Shown here piece after piece: positions 21,464 to 32,689 of a DNA stretch of 63,698 nt; position 1 is the first letter of the stretch, and the number at the start of each line of letters is the position of its first letter. The DNA comes from Perkinsus marinus ATCC 50983 (taxonomy: Eukaryota > Perkinsozoa > Perkinsida > Perkinsidae). The translations under genes were made by a program, and so were the position numbers. The DNA lies in contig NW_003214508.1 of assembly GCF_000006405.1 (NCBI RefSeq), positions 387,620 to 451,317 of the forward strand, read 5' to 3'. The notes under the pieces were generated by a model. It was not told the origin of the DNA, searched no databases, and worked only from the letters and a program-made list of their open reading frames with translations.

Positions 21464-22970
21464 ATGAGTCAAACTAACATTGAGTGCAACTACGACGATG
21501 CTCCCGTCGATTCCTTCGACGACTTGGACTTGGATGAGAACCTTTTACGAGGAATCTACTCGTATGGTTTCGAGAAGCCTTCGGCTATTCAATCGGTACG
21601 TGAGGGGGTCACCTACAGTCAACTTCAGCTCGCCCCTCAACACCATTATCGCTCCCTTGAATTCATAGGATACTATAGGGAGCTTGTGGCTTGCATTGAC
21701 TTAGGGGGGATGTTTATATTGATGGCATTATGTTTTCCTTCAGAGAGCTATCAAGCCTTTGATTGCCGGTCGCGATACCATCGGCCAGGCCCAGTCTGGT
21801 ACTGGTAAAACCGGCGCCTTCACCGTCGGCTGCCTTGCTCGTGTTGACCCCAAGCTCAGAGCTACTCAGGCCCTTATCCTCGCCCCTACTCGTGAGCTTG
21901 CTCAGCAGATCACTTCGGTACGTTCAAGGAAAGGGTGAGGCGTAATTACTATGTTTCCTCGTCAGGTCACCAAGTCCCTTGCTGACTTCCTCGACATCAG
22001 GTGCCATGCCTGCATTGGTGGCACTGCTGTTCGTGAGGACATTGAGAAGCTCCGTGAGGGGCAGCACGTCGTGGTTGGCACTCCTGGTCGTGTCTTCGAT
22101 ATGGCCAACAAGAGGCATCTGAGGTAAGTATCCATACATGTCTGTAACCCTCGATATACCTTATTTCAGGTTGGATGACCTTAAGATCTTCGTCCTTGAT
22201 GAGGCCGATGAGATGCTCTCTCGAGGGTTCAAGGATCAGATCTACGATGTCTTCCGTCTCTTGCCCAGCAATGTCCAGGTGAGTTTCCAGCCCTTCTTGT
22301 GGTCGCTTCACTGATGGTCTTCTTGTAGGTCGCATTGTTCTCCGCCACCCTGCCCGATGACATCATTCAGCTGACTACCAAATTCATGCGTGACCCCGTC
22401 CGAATCCTCGTCAAGACTGATGAGTTGACCTTGGAAGGTGAGAGCTCTTCCTCAACTGTCACTGTCGTATTCCTTTCCTTAGGTATCCGTCAGTTCTACA
22501 TTGCCATTGATTCTGAGGAGTATAAGTTCGATACCCTCAAGGATTTGTATGAGACCCTCACCATCACCCAGGCTATCATCTACTGCAACACCAGGAGAAA
22601 GGTCGACTACCTCGCCGAGAAGATGCATGAGGCCGATCACACCGTCTCCTGCATGCATGCTGACCTCACCCAAGAGGAGCGTGATTTGATCATGCGAGAG
22701 TTCCGTTCTGGCAGCTCTCGTGTGTTGATCTCTACTGATCTCTTGGCCCGTGGTATTGATGTACAACAAGTGTCTTTGGTCATCAACTATGATATCCCGG
22801 CTTCGATCGAGAACTACCTCCATCGTATTGGTCGTGGTGGTCGTTTCGGTCGTAAGGGTGTTGCCATCAACTTCGTCGTCCCTGAGGACATCAGCCAGCT
22901 ACGTGAGATTGAACGTCATTACAACACCCAGGTCGATGAGATGCCTATGGATGTTGCTGACTTCCTCTAA
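21464..22970 (+). CDS. EIF4A: Translation initiation factor eIF4A, DEAD-box RNA helicase
   Basis: Unwinds mRNA 5' leaders during cap-dependent initiation. Six exons from ATG 21464 give about 395 residues with every DEAD-box motif: Q motif [10 protein letters not shown], Walker [19 protein letters not shown] and [15 protein letters not shown] (FSATLPDD), and the C-terminal [13 protein letters not shown]. Introns start GTACGT, GTAAGT or GTGAG and end AG: about 147, 51, 46, 51 and 45 nt. The last one (after LTLE, before GIRQFY) is 45 nt without a stop, so retention would insert 15 residues without changing frame. It starts a plus-strand block, facing away from cytochrome b5. Confidence 0.96.
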
Positions 22971-25189
22971 GCTGCTTCTGCGACGTTGATGATAATAGCA
23001 AGGTCGTCGTTATAGGAGTAACACATTCTTAGACTTGCGTCATGACTGTCAATACCGTCTTGCTGTATCAGCTACTACTGTTGGTCAACTAATATTGAAT
23101 ATATCGTCTGTTGGTGGCACTCGCTTTGACGATATTATCAGTATAGTTTTCCACTGCCATTTTGAGGTGTTGTCATTCATGAGTGCATCTGGTTCTTGTA
23201 CTACTCCCGTATCGATCTATCATGACGCCATAGTAGTTGTGTGCTGTTATCATCTGGATAATAGTTGTGGTTATCGAGTGCCCTCACTGTGTTGGCATTT
23301 TTCCTCTTCTCTACTCTTATTTATTCTGGTGAGATCAACGTTAAGTCTGCGCGTTGTTTTCATTTGAATTCCTCTGTAATATGCTAAGCTTATAGCATCG
23401 ATTACCATCAGTGTCATTGCTTCACGTTCGTTCACCATCATTGATGTGGTAATGTTTCAGAAACAATGTCGCTACTGCTACCCTACACGTCTCCCTCTAT
23501 CACTGAGTTCTTATTGTCAGTAACTAGTACAACGCTAGGAGTTATGTACAACAGCTGAAGTCGAGTCTCTTGCTACTACTAGTAGCAGTACTCTCCTCGA
23601 CAACGTCAATGATCAAGGGCCCTCGAAATACGATCTTCCGAGACAGAGGTTTCAATTTCGTATTTGTCGTTATCATGATGAGCATCTGGTCAACCTACTT
23701 GAAACGCGGCTAGATGAATGCTTTCTGTTGTGTGTAACATTCGAGATTCCTATGGTTATGTATGCAACTTAGTTATCGTACACCTGTCAGCGGTAGTACA
23801 GCATATTCACAGTTCTTTGTTGAGGGTTATAAAGCATAGTGGTAGTAGTATCGTGAGTGAGGACGATAATCACATCGATGACGGTGTAGGTAGATGGTCT
23901 ACTGTCCTGGTACTCCTGTAACCGTTACCTATTCATACGGCTTCCTTCGCTAAGTCTTCGTGGTTTGTGTTCATGTCATGGGGGAGTTTTCAACAGGCCT
24001 AGTTGTTAGTTGCCATGAATATTTCTCCCCTGTTTGTACGGTATTGCCGCCTTTCGCGGTCAGCAATGATCACTACTAGTACTCAGTAGTCGCAGTGAAC
24101 GCTCTCAGCTACTGAGGAATTGGTATTATATAAGTACTCTGAGCAGCACAAGATGATACGCGACGATATTACTCTGAGGGTCAATAGTGGAGTAGAAGAT
24201 CTTGTAAAACGGATCATCTAGTGGTATGATCCCGATTCAGTTGATCTCATGTTCGCTCTATCATCGATCTTAAAGGTTGTGGGTATTCTTCGTTATGTGT
24301 GTGTGTCCTTTTCTAATGAAGAAGAATTGGCAGCCTATGGTTTCCTCAATCATCTGATCCTGGATTGTCACCAAGTGAGTGCACACGACGATACTTGATG
24401 TATGGTTACATCGGTACGTATGAAAATAGTTGAAATTGTCCCGTTGGGCGTATGTGTCGTAGTTGAAAATAAGCTCCTCACTTAAACTGGGCAGTGCTCA
24501 TGATATGTGCATCTGGCCAGACTAATATTGTCAGTATTCAAGACTACCCGATTCGGGTACTGGTAGAGCGACCGGTTTCGGGCGCTAATGTGTACGCGTA
24601 CATTTTCTTTTGATTGAGTATTGCTATTGATAACCGAAAATATCGGCTCATACTGAGCTGTCGGGTTTGTGAATGGTGTACTGATCCTTCCATTGCTAGT
24701 GCTGTACCACCCCCTCCAGATCTGGTACTCAAGCCCTCCGAGTCAACAGTAGTCAGCATGCACAGACATGCTTGAAATTAGCTATGATGACACTATTGTA
24801 GATTTACCAATACGGAAGACAAGTATTCAGGTAAGAACCAACTGACAGATCCTTGCTAGTGGTAATCCACTCGAACGACTAGTATAACCACTCCCCGCAC
24901 GCACAACAAAGGAGCAGCACGCATGCGACAGCAAGCACGCATACACAATGTCAGTGGAGCATCCTAATCCATTACCCACTCTTGGTGATTCTACAACCTG
25001 TCTTGGCATGCTCACAACAACCCAAATAGCCCCAGCCTTTTTCTGTACAAGCCGACTGTTAACGTAGGAAGACGTCGTAGGGGTGTTATACTTCCAGTTC
25101 GCATGGGTCGAGCTCAATCATGGAATTGTATCGCATTCACCATGCATGCTTCGTAGTGGTCCTTCATTGTCGAATCCATGATGTTAGCG
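22971..25189. other. Long intergenic stretch, no gene resolved
   Basis: About 2.2 kb after eIF4A. ORFs here (for example 23035-23367) have no recognisable composition or splice partners. The first part is presumably the eIF4A 3' end. One of the emptiest parts of an otherwise dense window. Confidence 0.5.
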
Positions 25190-25375
25190 GTGTTGTGACA
25201 TATGTTCGCTTTCCTCAACTGAGCTCGGAATTTTCCTTACTTATTATAGGAGTTTATATACGAAATGGGGTAGAAATGTACGGAAACCAATGAGAATTTC
25301 CCAAAGTTTCCTCAAAAATTTCATATCGTCGGCCACGCATGCAGTTGACCATGTGCATACTTTCCCCCCCCCCCC
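25190..25375 (+). mobile_element. MITE-like dispersed repeat, copy 2
   Basis: Begins GTGTTGTGACATATG, contains TTCGCTTTCCTCAACTGAG and CCAATGAGAATTTCCC, and runs through GCAGTTGACCATGTGCATA, a 3' extension shared with copy 5. It ends at a run of 12 C just before the desaturase start codon, so it may lie in that gene's promoter or 5' UTR. Confidence 0.7.
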
Positions 25376-25383
25376 CACACTGG

Positions 25384-27993
25384 ATGTTAGTAGGACTTGC
25401 TGCTTTGCCGCTACCGTTGCCCAATATGATATATTCGCCGCCCTTCGATATCCTCTCCGTTATGGGGTTCATCGTGACTGCTACCGGTCTGGCCGTGGCA
25501 TTCGATAAGCGCAGTTTACAAGACATGTTCTTCGTAAAGCGTTACCACACCTATGAGTAATTGTTTACCTTACTCAGGATCATAACTATCATGTTTTCGT
25601 AGGCATCATCTGCCGCTCGTTGTCGTTGGCCTGAACTGGCTAGTCTCGTGGGTCTTCGTCACTACTTTGTGTCTGGAGAGTTGTGGTAAAACTCATAATT
25701 TAACTCGAAACCCGACCATCACCGTTCTTGTCAGAGACTCGACTTCTACACACGGCTCAGACCTTGAGCGACCTTTCCACAACAAGCAAAAATTTGGATA
25801 GATATTCCCCATTGCTCCTCGGCTCACTCTGGTGACACTATGTATGGTGTCACACAGGGCAGTGGTCTTGGTCAGGTACTTGGTCACCATGTTCGCATGT
25901 TTGTCCCTGAACAGTCGCAATGGTCAACACCTAACGTCTAGGAGCTCTACCGTGTGTGGAATACCCCATCCCGTGGCACTCTACTGGGTTACAACCGCAT
26001 TGGTATTGGCCGTCGATAAGAACCCAATCGAGGCTGCGGTAGTGCTAGCCTTCTAGTCCTGGTCAGCCATCTGGCTTTCAGGTCCTGGTCATTACCCATC
26101 TCATAGCTATCGTACTTTACAAGCTCTATTTGACTAGGGGTAACCGGTGGTTCTGAGTACTGGTCTTAGGTTTGTCCCTCAGAGATTCGAAAGGCTCCAA
26201 AGCGTAGTCCCTCTAAGGTGGGCCTTTTCTGTGGTGCATTACTACTCGTGGTGGCCCCCCTTACTGCGAGTCTCATCGCCACGACAATTTTGATATATGC
26301 ACTTCTCAATCGCTTCTGCTGGGGGGTGTTGACACCCCAGTCGTGGCGTCAAACTGTGAAGGAAAAAGGTGGATTTCGTGAGCTTTTACTACCTCTACTA
26401 CATTCGCACTCAGGACGAGGAATTTTACGTATGGTGGCTCGAACGATTATGAGCCAAGAACGCTTATACGTGTATCTGCCCACCTACGTGCTTGCTCTTG
26501 TTATCCCGATATTCTTGACGTAGGTTAAGTATTGCTGTGATCTCAGGGACAGGCTTGTATTAGATGCATATTTTTCAAAGAGAAGTCAGCACCATATGAA
26601 GGGGTTTTCATAGTGAACCCTGTACATTTCGTCGCCTACCATTTATTCCGTCTTGGACCGTACTTCAGCTTCTTCGCTCACACTCATGCTATCGTAATAA
26701 GCCATCATCATCAGGGTGCTGGGCATGGTACTCCCAGGTTCATATAGAAGCCCATTCCTCAGTGCCAATGTTTAGAGGCTCTTGGAGGATCTTCAATAGA
26801 CTCATCGAATGGGGAGCCTTCATGTTCTATGGAGGAGTGCCAGAGGGTTACAAAATTGGACATAACAAAGTTCATCACAAGTGATCATTCATAGGAGTAG
26901 ATGTCGTTGCTAATCCCGACACAGGTACAATAATGGTCTCCTTGATGATTCGGCCACAATGGAATTCGATCGTAACCATCCGAGGCAGTTCATCTTATAT
27001 CTAGCCAAGTTCTATCTGTGAGAAGCAATGTTGGAATATACGTTCGCTTCCCTCAGCTGAGCCTAGGAGTTTACTCTCTAATCATAGAAGTTCATGTAAA
27101 AATTCGTGTACTGAAACCAATGAGAATTTCCCAAAATTTTCTAGAATTTTCACATTGCCACTAGTATGTGGTTGAGGAGAGGCTTTTCTGTGCTATGACA
27201 TGAGTGGTAGTAGGTTCTGGTCTGGGCTGAGTGTAAGCTGGCATCTTTATATGCGTGGGGAGAAAGGGTTGGCTTGGAAGCAGTTGAAGGGTCGGTTCGA
27301 AGTCTCGACTCTTTGTTGATGTCCCATGTCAGGTACTCTTGCCTTTTATGGCATCATGTTAGCATTGTTGATGCTAGATTGGCGATTCGCTGTCGCGTAT
27401 TGGGTGTATCCTCACATCGAGGCCACCACCCTCCTGGTAAACTTTTACTTGGGGTGTCCCTCCGACTGGACTCAATTTAGGCTGCGATTAACTACACTTG
27501 GCATGCCTGGGTGGACCCGCGGGATCCCGACAATGATTATATAACGAGTATCACCATTCTTGATGGTCATTATAATGTATCCTATTACTCCTCATATCTC
27601 GAATGTATGTGGAGATGTCGCATTCCTTCAGACTTTTGAAGCGGATTTCCATGTTGTTCACCACCAGCATCCTACCCTATGGTACGAGGACTGCCCTAAG
27701 TGAGTTCATGAGCTCATGACTATCGTCACCGAATGATGGTGTTGCAGAGTCTTCGATAAGGAGATCGAGGTTTATAAGAAACAAAAAGCAACGATCTTCC
27801 GAGGCACACAAGCATTCGAGCTGTTCATACTCATCGTAACCAACAACATAGATCGCTTGGCCACGCTATTCGTTGACTTGAGCGGGGAGTTGTCCCACGA
27901 AGAGATTAAGGTGGGGCTCAGGTCGTCCCTCTTGGTATCAGCTCATATCACTTAGGAATTGCTACGCTATCGTATGTCTGCGATTCCGGCTAG
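25384..27993 (+). CDS. Membrane fatty-acid desaturase/hydroxylase-like protein
   Basis: Integral membrane di-iron enzyme. From ATG 25384 (MLVGLAALPLPLPNMIY), in-phase removal of introns mostly 43-55 nt yields several membrane spans and three histidine boxes: HTHAIVHIEAH, HNKVHHK and FHVVHHQH. NYTWHAWVDPRDPDNDYIT lies between boxes two and three. The C-terminal domain reads VFDKEIEVYKKQKATIFRG ... LSHEEIKELLRYRMSAIPA, stop TAG 27991-27993. One join is not resolved: after AKFYL (about 27018) the next exon GTLAFYGIMLALLMLDWRF (about 27334) is out of phase with the visible donor, and the intervening intron holds a MITE. Substrate and regiospecificity are unknown; nearby cytochrome b5 could be an electron donor. 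Confidence 0.75.
27028..27180 (+). mobile_element. MITE-like dispersed repeat, copy 3, inside a desaturase intron
   Basis: ATGTTGGAATATACGTTCGC start, CCTCAGCTGAGCC core and CCAATGAGAATTTCCC. It lies in the only long intron (about 315 nt) of the desaturase gene, in the sense orientation, at the one exon join that could not be phased. Confidence 0.72.
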
Positions 27994-28157
27994 TTGAAGG
28001 CCACGTCAAGATTTATGTTGTTATGTTGTAGATGACTGGAATCTCTACATGGTAGTCGGTTTTAGTCCGTCACAGATAGTGTTATCCTCTGTGTTACTCC
28101 CCACTTGTGTTTAAGTACGAATCGCATAAAGAGAACATACTAGAATAACACCTACAG

Positions 28158-28735
28158 GATGCCTAAAGAGTTCCTCAATGATTTCCCGCTGGGAAAATCG
28201 ATTTGTTTCGATGATTTCCATCTGTCGTGGGTGAGGGTGCGGCGCTTCCCGTTATTAACGTCCTGATAGGAAGCCACGTCCGCGTGTTGAGCATCAACGT
28301 TTATGCCCGATGGAATTCGGTCCATTGACCAGGAACATGTTTTGTGAATGGAGAACTCAATCATTCACATCAGATATCATAAACAATACACAACGCGTTA
28401 GAAAATAACAAGTAATTACGCAAGGAGGGTGTTCCTATCCTAGTAAGTGATTTTCCGCCTTCTCACCGACTGGGACGATCCGGATGCAGTGAACTCGTAT
28501 AAGGCGGGCAATAGACCCTATCATAGCGAGCATGACCTAAGCAGTGTAGTCTCGAATTGGGCACAACATGGTTGTACCCAGAAGCCTTCGAAGAATTCCC
28601 CTTCAAAGAAAAGCCTAGACCACCAAGTGTTCTGGGCTTCCTATTGTCCGATAAGTCTTGGGCAGTCTTGGCCCCCATCAAAAGGAAATCCCTTCAGGGA
28701 CCTCGGAGACTCTAGAGGGATGTTGACCCAATAGC
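28158..28735 (+). CDS. Hypothetical protein, several exons
   Basis: Not recognised. ATG 28158 opens MPKEFLNDFPLGKSICFDDF, joined in phase over a 39-nt intron to KPRPRVEHQRLCPMEFGPLT onward to NNTQRVRK. A second segment, LLTDWDDPDAVNSYKAGNRP, joins over a 38-nt intron to AFEEFPFKEKPRPPSVLGFL and ends SLQGPRRL. The link between the two segments is unclear, so this may be one gene or two. Its charge and Pro-rich ends suggest a soluble protein. Confidence 0.4.
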
Positions 28736-29329
28736 TCATCTGTCAAGTCGTTCCTGCCTTCCTAGTATCAGAGTTGCCCAATCGGGGTCTCACTCTACTC
28801 GGTCCAGAAGGATAGTATGGGTCGGAGAGATACTCGTAACGACACGATGTGTTGGTATCTGTTATATACAAGATTTGGGCGATCCGACACCACTGGTGTC
28901 ATACCAGCTAACTTCAATTGTATGCCACGATGAACGAGGACATTCCCGTTAAGATGCTATTACTCACACCGATACGGCGGACCCTTAGGCGGGATCTACG
29001 GCGTCCAACATGATCATTACGAATAGTGAGAGAGACTTCCACTTTGGCACCAACGTCTAATAGTTAGGCGGATACTTCCCTCCTTGATAGCGATGACTTT
29101 ATTGCGTGATAACGCGATCTTTTCCTCATGGGCTGGCAATCCCATCTTGATTCTTTCAACGACCCCGACCACTGCTCCGAGTTAGTATCAACGGTCATTT
29201 GCGCCGTTAGACCAACTAACTCTATAGACCAGCCAACTGAGCTCCACAACACAACATGTATAGGATGAAACATGGCCTGCATGATGCCTCTGAAATATAG
29301 TCACACTACGCACATCAAAAATATCATCA
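28736..29329. other. Intergenic
   Basis: Between converging genes. No exon or repeat recognised. Confidence 0.5.
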
Positions 29330-30645
29330 CTACTCATTCCTGACTACTGAGCTACAGCTACTACCACTCAGACCTAGGAATGGCTTGTTCAGGACTTGGC
29401 CGAAACTCTGAGCCACGATGGGCCCTGGCGAGACCACTGCAGTATCCGGCAACGACTTGACGGTTTGTATGATCCGAGCGGGAGTCCTGTTGGTCATGTT
29501 ACCATGCCTCACACACATCCCACCGCTGACGGCCCCTTTGGTGCAACCCTCAAACTCACATCTCTTGCCGCCACCATGCCTAATGCAGTACTCGGTGATA
29601 CCTACCGCTCCTCGGTTACATCCTAGATGACCACATCGGCGGCCTCCACCGTGCTCGAAGCATCTGTCCGACTTACCACAGGTGGCCTTAGAACACTGTG
29701 GAACCGTACACCGTTTCCCTCCTCCATGGGTCACACAGTAGTCGCTGGCCCCGGCCGCCCCATGTGAACAGCCTTCTTGGTGACACCTACGGCCCCCACC
29801 ATGAGTACCACAGTAGTTGGACGCCCCTCGAGCGACTCGACCACAAAAGCACCGTCGACCTCCACCATGTGAGGCGCATCTACGACCCTTAGGGCCCACC
29901 CCTCGGGCCAGTCTCGTGCACCCTGACACCTCACACTTCTTATGAGTGGACCTTCTACCACTGCCCGAGCCACGTGTCGACTGCCGCCGAGTTGAGAGTA
30001 TGGGAGAAGGGCACTGATCAGAGTTGTGCTCTTGCATGGACTAAGGGAATACACTGCCTCGAGTGCCTACAATACACTACTACCATTTCCGAAGAGGCAG
30101 TAGAGATGCTGGTGGACCCGGGCGGGGACGGTGTGGTGCATGGGCCTTCTGTCCCTTCCGACCCTACACCATCTCGGGACATCACCGACGAGCTTGGTCT
30201 CGATCCTTCAACATGTGGCCTGTCCAGCCTTATAGGGGTCTGTGGGACCACGACCGCTCCTTGAGGGGTCGACGACTGTGGTGGTGTGACTAAGAATCCA
30301 TCGTTGACCGTGGAGCCACCCCCGTGGTCCAACCCACTAGTGTCCACACACTGTGAGAAGGTCCGTTGAAGGGCCGCGAGATCAGCAATGTAGCAGTCCC
30401 CAATGAGTCTCATTCGATAGGCAACACGTCGTTGTTGCAGACTGATCCTTGTGGCCGTAGTGATGGCCTTTGGAGGGTCCTCCTCGTACCTGCCACCAAA
30501 GCCATGCCCACCACACCATCATCCCATATCACTCAATTTCCGTCTTGGCCAGTTCATCAGAGAGCCTGTTCTGGTAGACCGCCAAGGCACTGAGCATCCT
30601 CAATAGCAATGGCGACGACGAAGAGACTGATAGCTGAGGTTCCAT
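29330..30645 (-). CDS. Cysteine-rich HGGG zinc-finger repeat protein (WRKY19-like type)
   Basis: Start ATG 30645 (MEPQLSVSSSSPLLLRMLSA). Two 43-nt introns, both phase-consistent, join EIE-YEEDPPKA and SSEM-SMQEHNSDQ. The N-terminal part (AITTATRISLQQRRVAYRMR) is helical, then a Ser/Pro-rich linker. From about residue 190 come six tandem units of 22-25 residues with the pattern C-x4-C ... C-x2-HGGG-(K/R)RC, the finger type often annotated as probable WRKY transcription factor 19-like. This suggests nucleic-acid or protein binding and a nuclear role, not proven. It lies 85 bp downstream of the exonuclease gene, same strand. Confidence 0.75.
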
Positions 30646-30730
30646 ACGAGCAGTAGATCAATAATCTCAAACCATGAGACCACCTCCACATGGCCCTACT
30701 CCAACCAAAGCCTCGGTCCATCAGAAACGG

Positions 30731-32237
30731 TCATGTCACCGAGTCAGCAGTAGTGCTGGTCATCATACCCTCAGGGGGTCCTCCTATGAGCTGGTTTATC
30801 GCCGTCAACATTACATCAGCGGCGTCATCCTGCGCTGCCCTAATAGACGTATGGACCTGAGAAGGACCGTGAGGGGCAGCGGCCTGAGTGAGCAGAGAGG
30901 ACCTCGTTGGAATGACACTGTAGTACGTGGGGTCGGCCTTCATGCCGTAGATTCACTTTCAAACAACAACGAAAGCCTCCTAAAAACAAGCACACAACTA
31001 CTGTCACCAATACCGCCACCACAGGGGTCCGTACCCATTGCCGGTTCGAATGACTCGACCGTAAGGACGTAGGCTCGCTCCACACATAGGGTTGCCAAGG
31101 CCTTCACACCAGCTTTCGAGGTAGATGTGGGCTCCACTGGCCCAGCATGGCCCACATATGGGCTATTCTGGTAGGGTATCTGGACAGGCTTGGACCAGTG
31201 ATAGCAGGGGCAAGGTGTACACGTAATGGTTGGTTGATCGACGCTGGGGTCCTTGGGACCAATCCAAGGTCATCAGGATTAACCGCCCTCTCAAAACTAA
31301 GCCTGAAAGGACCAGTATGTGATGGTCAGCTTTGGTACAGTACTTGTCCACACAAAAGGCGGCCCTCATAGCCTCCAAAACCTGTCTGGATACCCAAGCA
31401 TCAGTGGCAGCATACTCTAGCTGGCTCGGGCTCAGTGGTACCTACTCGACCCGATGGTGAGTTGGTGACCAGAGGGCCACGCCCCACCTGCTCCCAGTTG
31501 GATATCCTCTCCGCCTTTAGTAAGCGTTTATGGAGGAAGAGGGCACAAAGGCCTTGTAGGCTCCGTGGGGTGCAGCGTAGTCCCATGGCCAGCAAGTGCA
31601 GATCGACGAACCCTTGGCACTTGAGACCTGTCCCAAAGCGAAGGGTGCCACTGGAAGAGGGTTCGGTCCTGTACCAGAAAACTCCCGATAGACCGTGGTG
31701 ACCTCCGAGGTGGCCCCTTGACTAGCCTTGGTGATGGATGGGTCAGTCAGCAGTTTGGTCAACGTGGGCGGCAATACGTCCAACTGTCGGACCCTCCACA
31801 CACCGCAGACCGAAGAAGAGGCAATCTGATGAACAGTAACGCTAGTAAGCTACCTTGGTCTAGCCACGGACCTGTATGATAGCGGTCTTGTTGGTGACCC
31901 CAGGGACCAGACTGGGTTTGGTCTCACTATCGAAGCCCAAGAGGGTCTCCTTATCGAATGCATCAGCGGCCCTAGCATCCTCCTCCACAGTGTCTATGAT
32001 CATGACTCGCCCTTTGAACTTTAGTACTGAGACCAAATTGTGGTATGTGGACTCCCACACAAGAGGGGCCCTACCTGGCAAGCCGGCGATCTCTAGAGGG
32101 GTGATGGTCAACTTGGGGACCTCTTTTGTCGGCCCTTCAGCAACTGCACTGAACCGTCGGTAGACGTAGCGTAATGTACGACAAAATGCAAGCCCTCGTA
32201 TCGCCGCATTAGGTCCGGCCAGAGAAGGAAGTGACAT
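30731..32237 (-). CDS. 3'-5' exonuclease-domain protein (DnaQ-like, WRN/Mut-7 type)
   Basis: Nuclease of the DEDD superfamily. ATG 32237 opens an Arg-rich leader (RTLRYVYRRFSAVAEGPTK), possibly mitochondrial. ETLLGFDSETKPS gives the first two acidic residues (DxE). An intron then joins NKTAIIQ to IASSSVCGVWRVRQLDVLPP and TDPSITKASQGATSE; a 47-nt intron joins YREFSG to LKCQGFVDLHLLAMGLRC and PRSLQGLCALFLHKRLL; then SNWE and LSPSQLEYAATDAWVSRQVL, where the last Asp and Tyr of DEDDy are seen. A 45-nt intron leads to a C-terminal extension of about 150 residues ending TTADSVT at 30731. RNA or DNA substrate unknown. Confidence 0.85.
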
Positions 32238-32689
32238 TGGTGGAGTTGTCGAGTAGATAGAATCTTGACCATCTTATACAATCTTGAGTTTCCTCAATTT
32301 GAACAACGCAATTTCCACCGTACAATTCCTCTTTCCCTCGGTCCTAAACGAATCATTAAAAGCTCTTTTGATGGTCTCATTCGTGATGGGCCAACTCCGC
32401 ATACTGCACCAGAGTCCCTCTAGATCGAACTTGCGCTGATATAGTAGAATGCCAGATTCTGGACTCGAACGCATCTCATTGGAGCCAAAGGAGTCATAGG
32501 AATACAATGAATTCAGTCGGTCGCATACCCAGGGTTATTCACGTTACCTTCGGACAACTAGGGGGAAGTGGTTCAATCATCGTGTGTGGGGACCACCGTC
32601 TTGGGACGCCCTCAGTGATTTCGCTACTGGAATCATTCTCCTTCAGTGTTCGTTAGTGACATTATTTTGTCTTAGGACGCTTCATTTCT

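Noticed and set aside
23035-23367. 110-codon plus-strand ORF after eIF4A
   Set aside because: No splice partners, no family signature, and composition like the surrounding non-coding DNA.
25366-25377. Poly-C run as a functional signal
   Set aside because: Likely a homopolymer at the edge of a repeat copy, and length may be a sequencing artefact.
27285-27315. GGTTCGAAGTC resembling a tRNA B box
   Set aside because: No matching T-stem, A box or acceptor stem around it.
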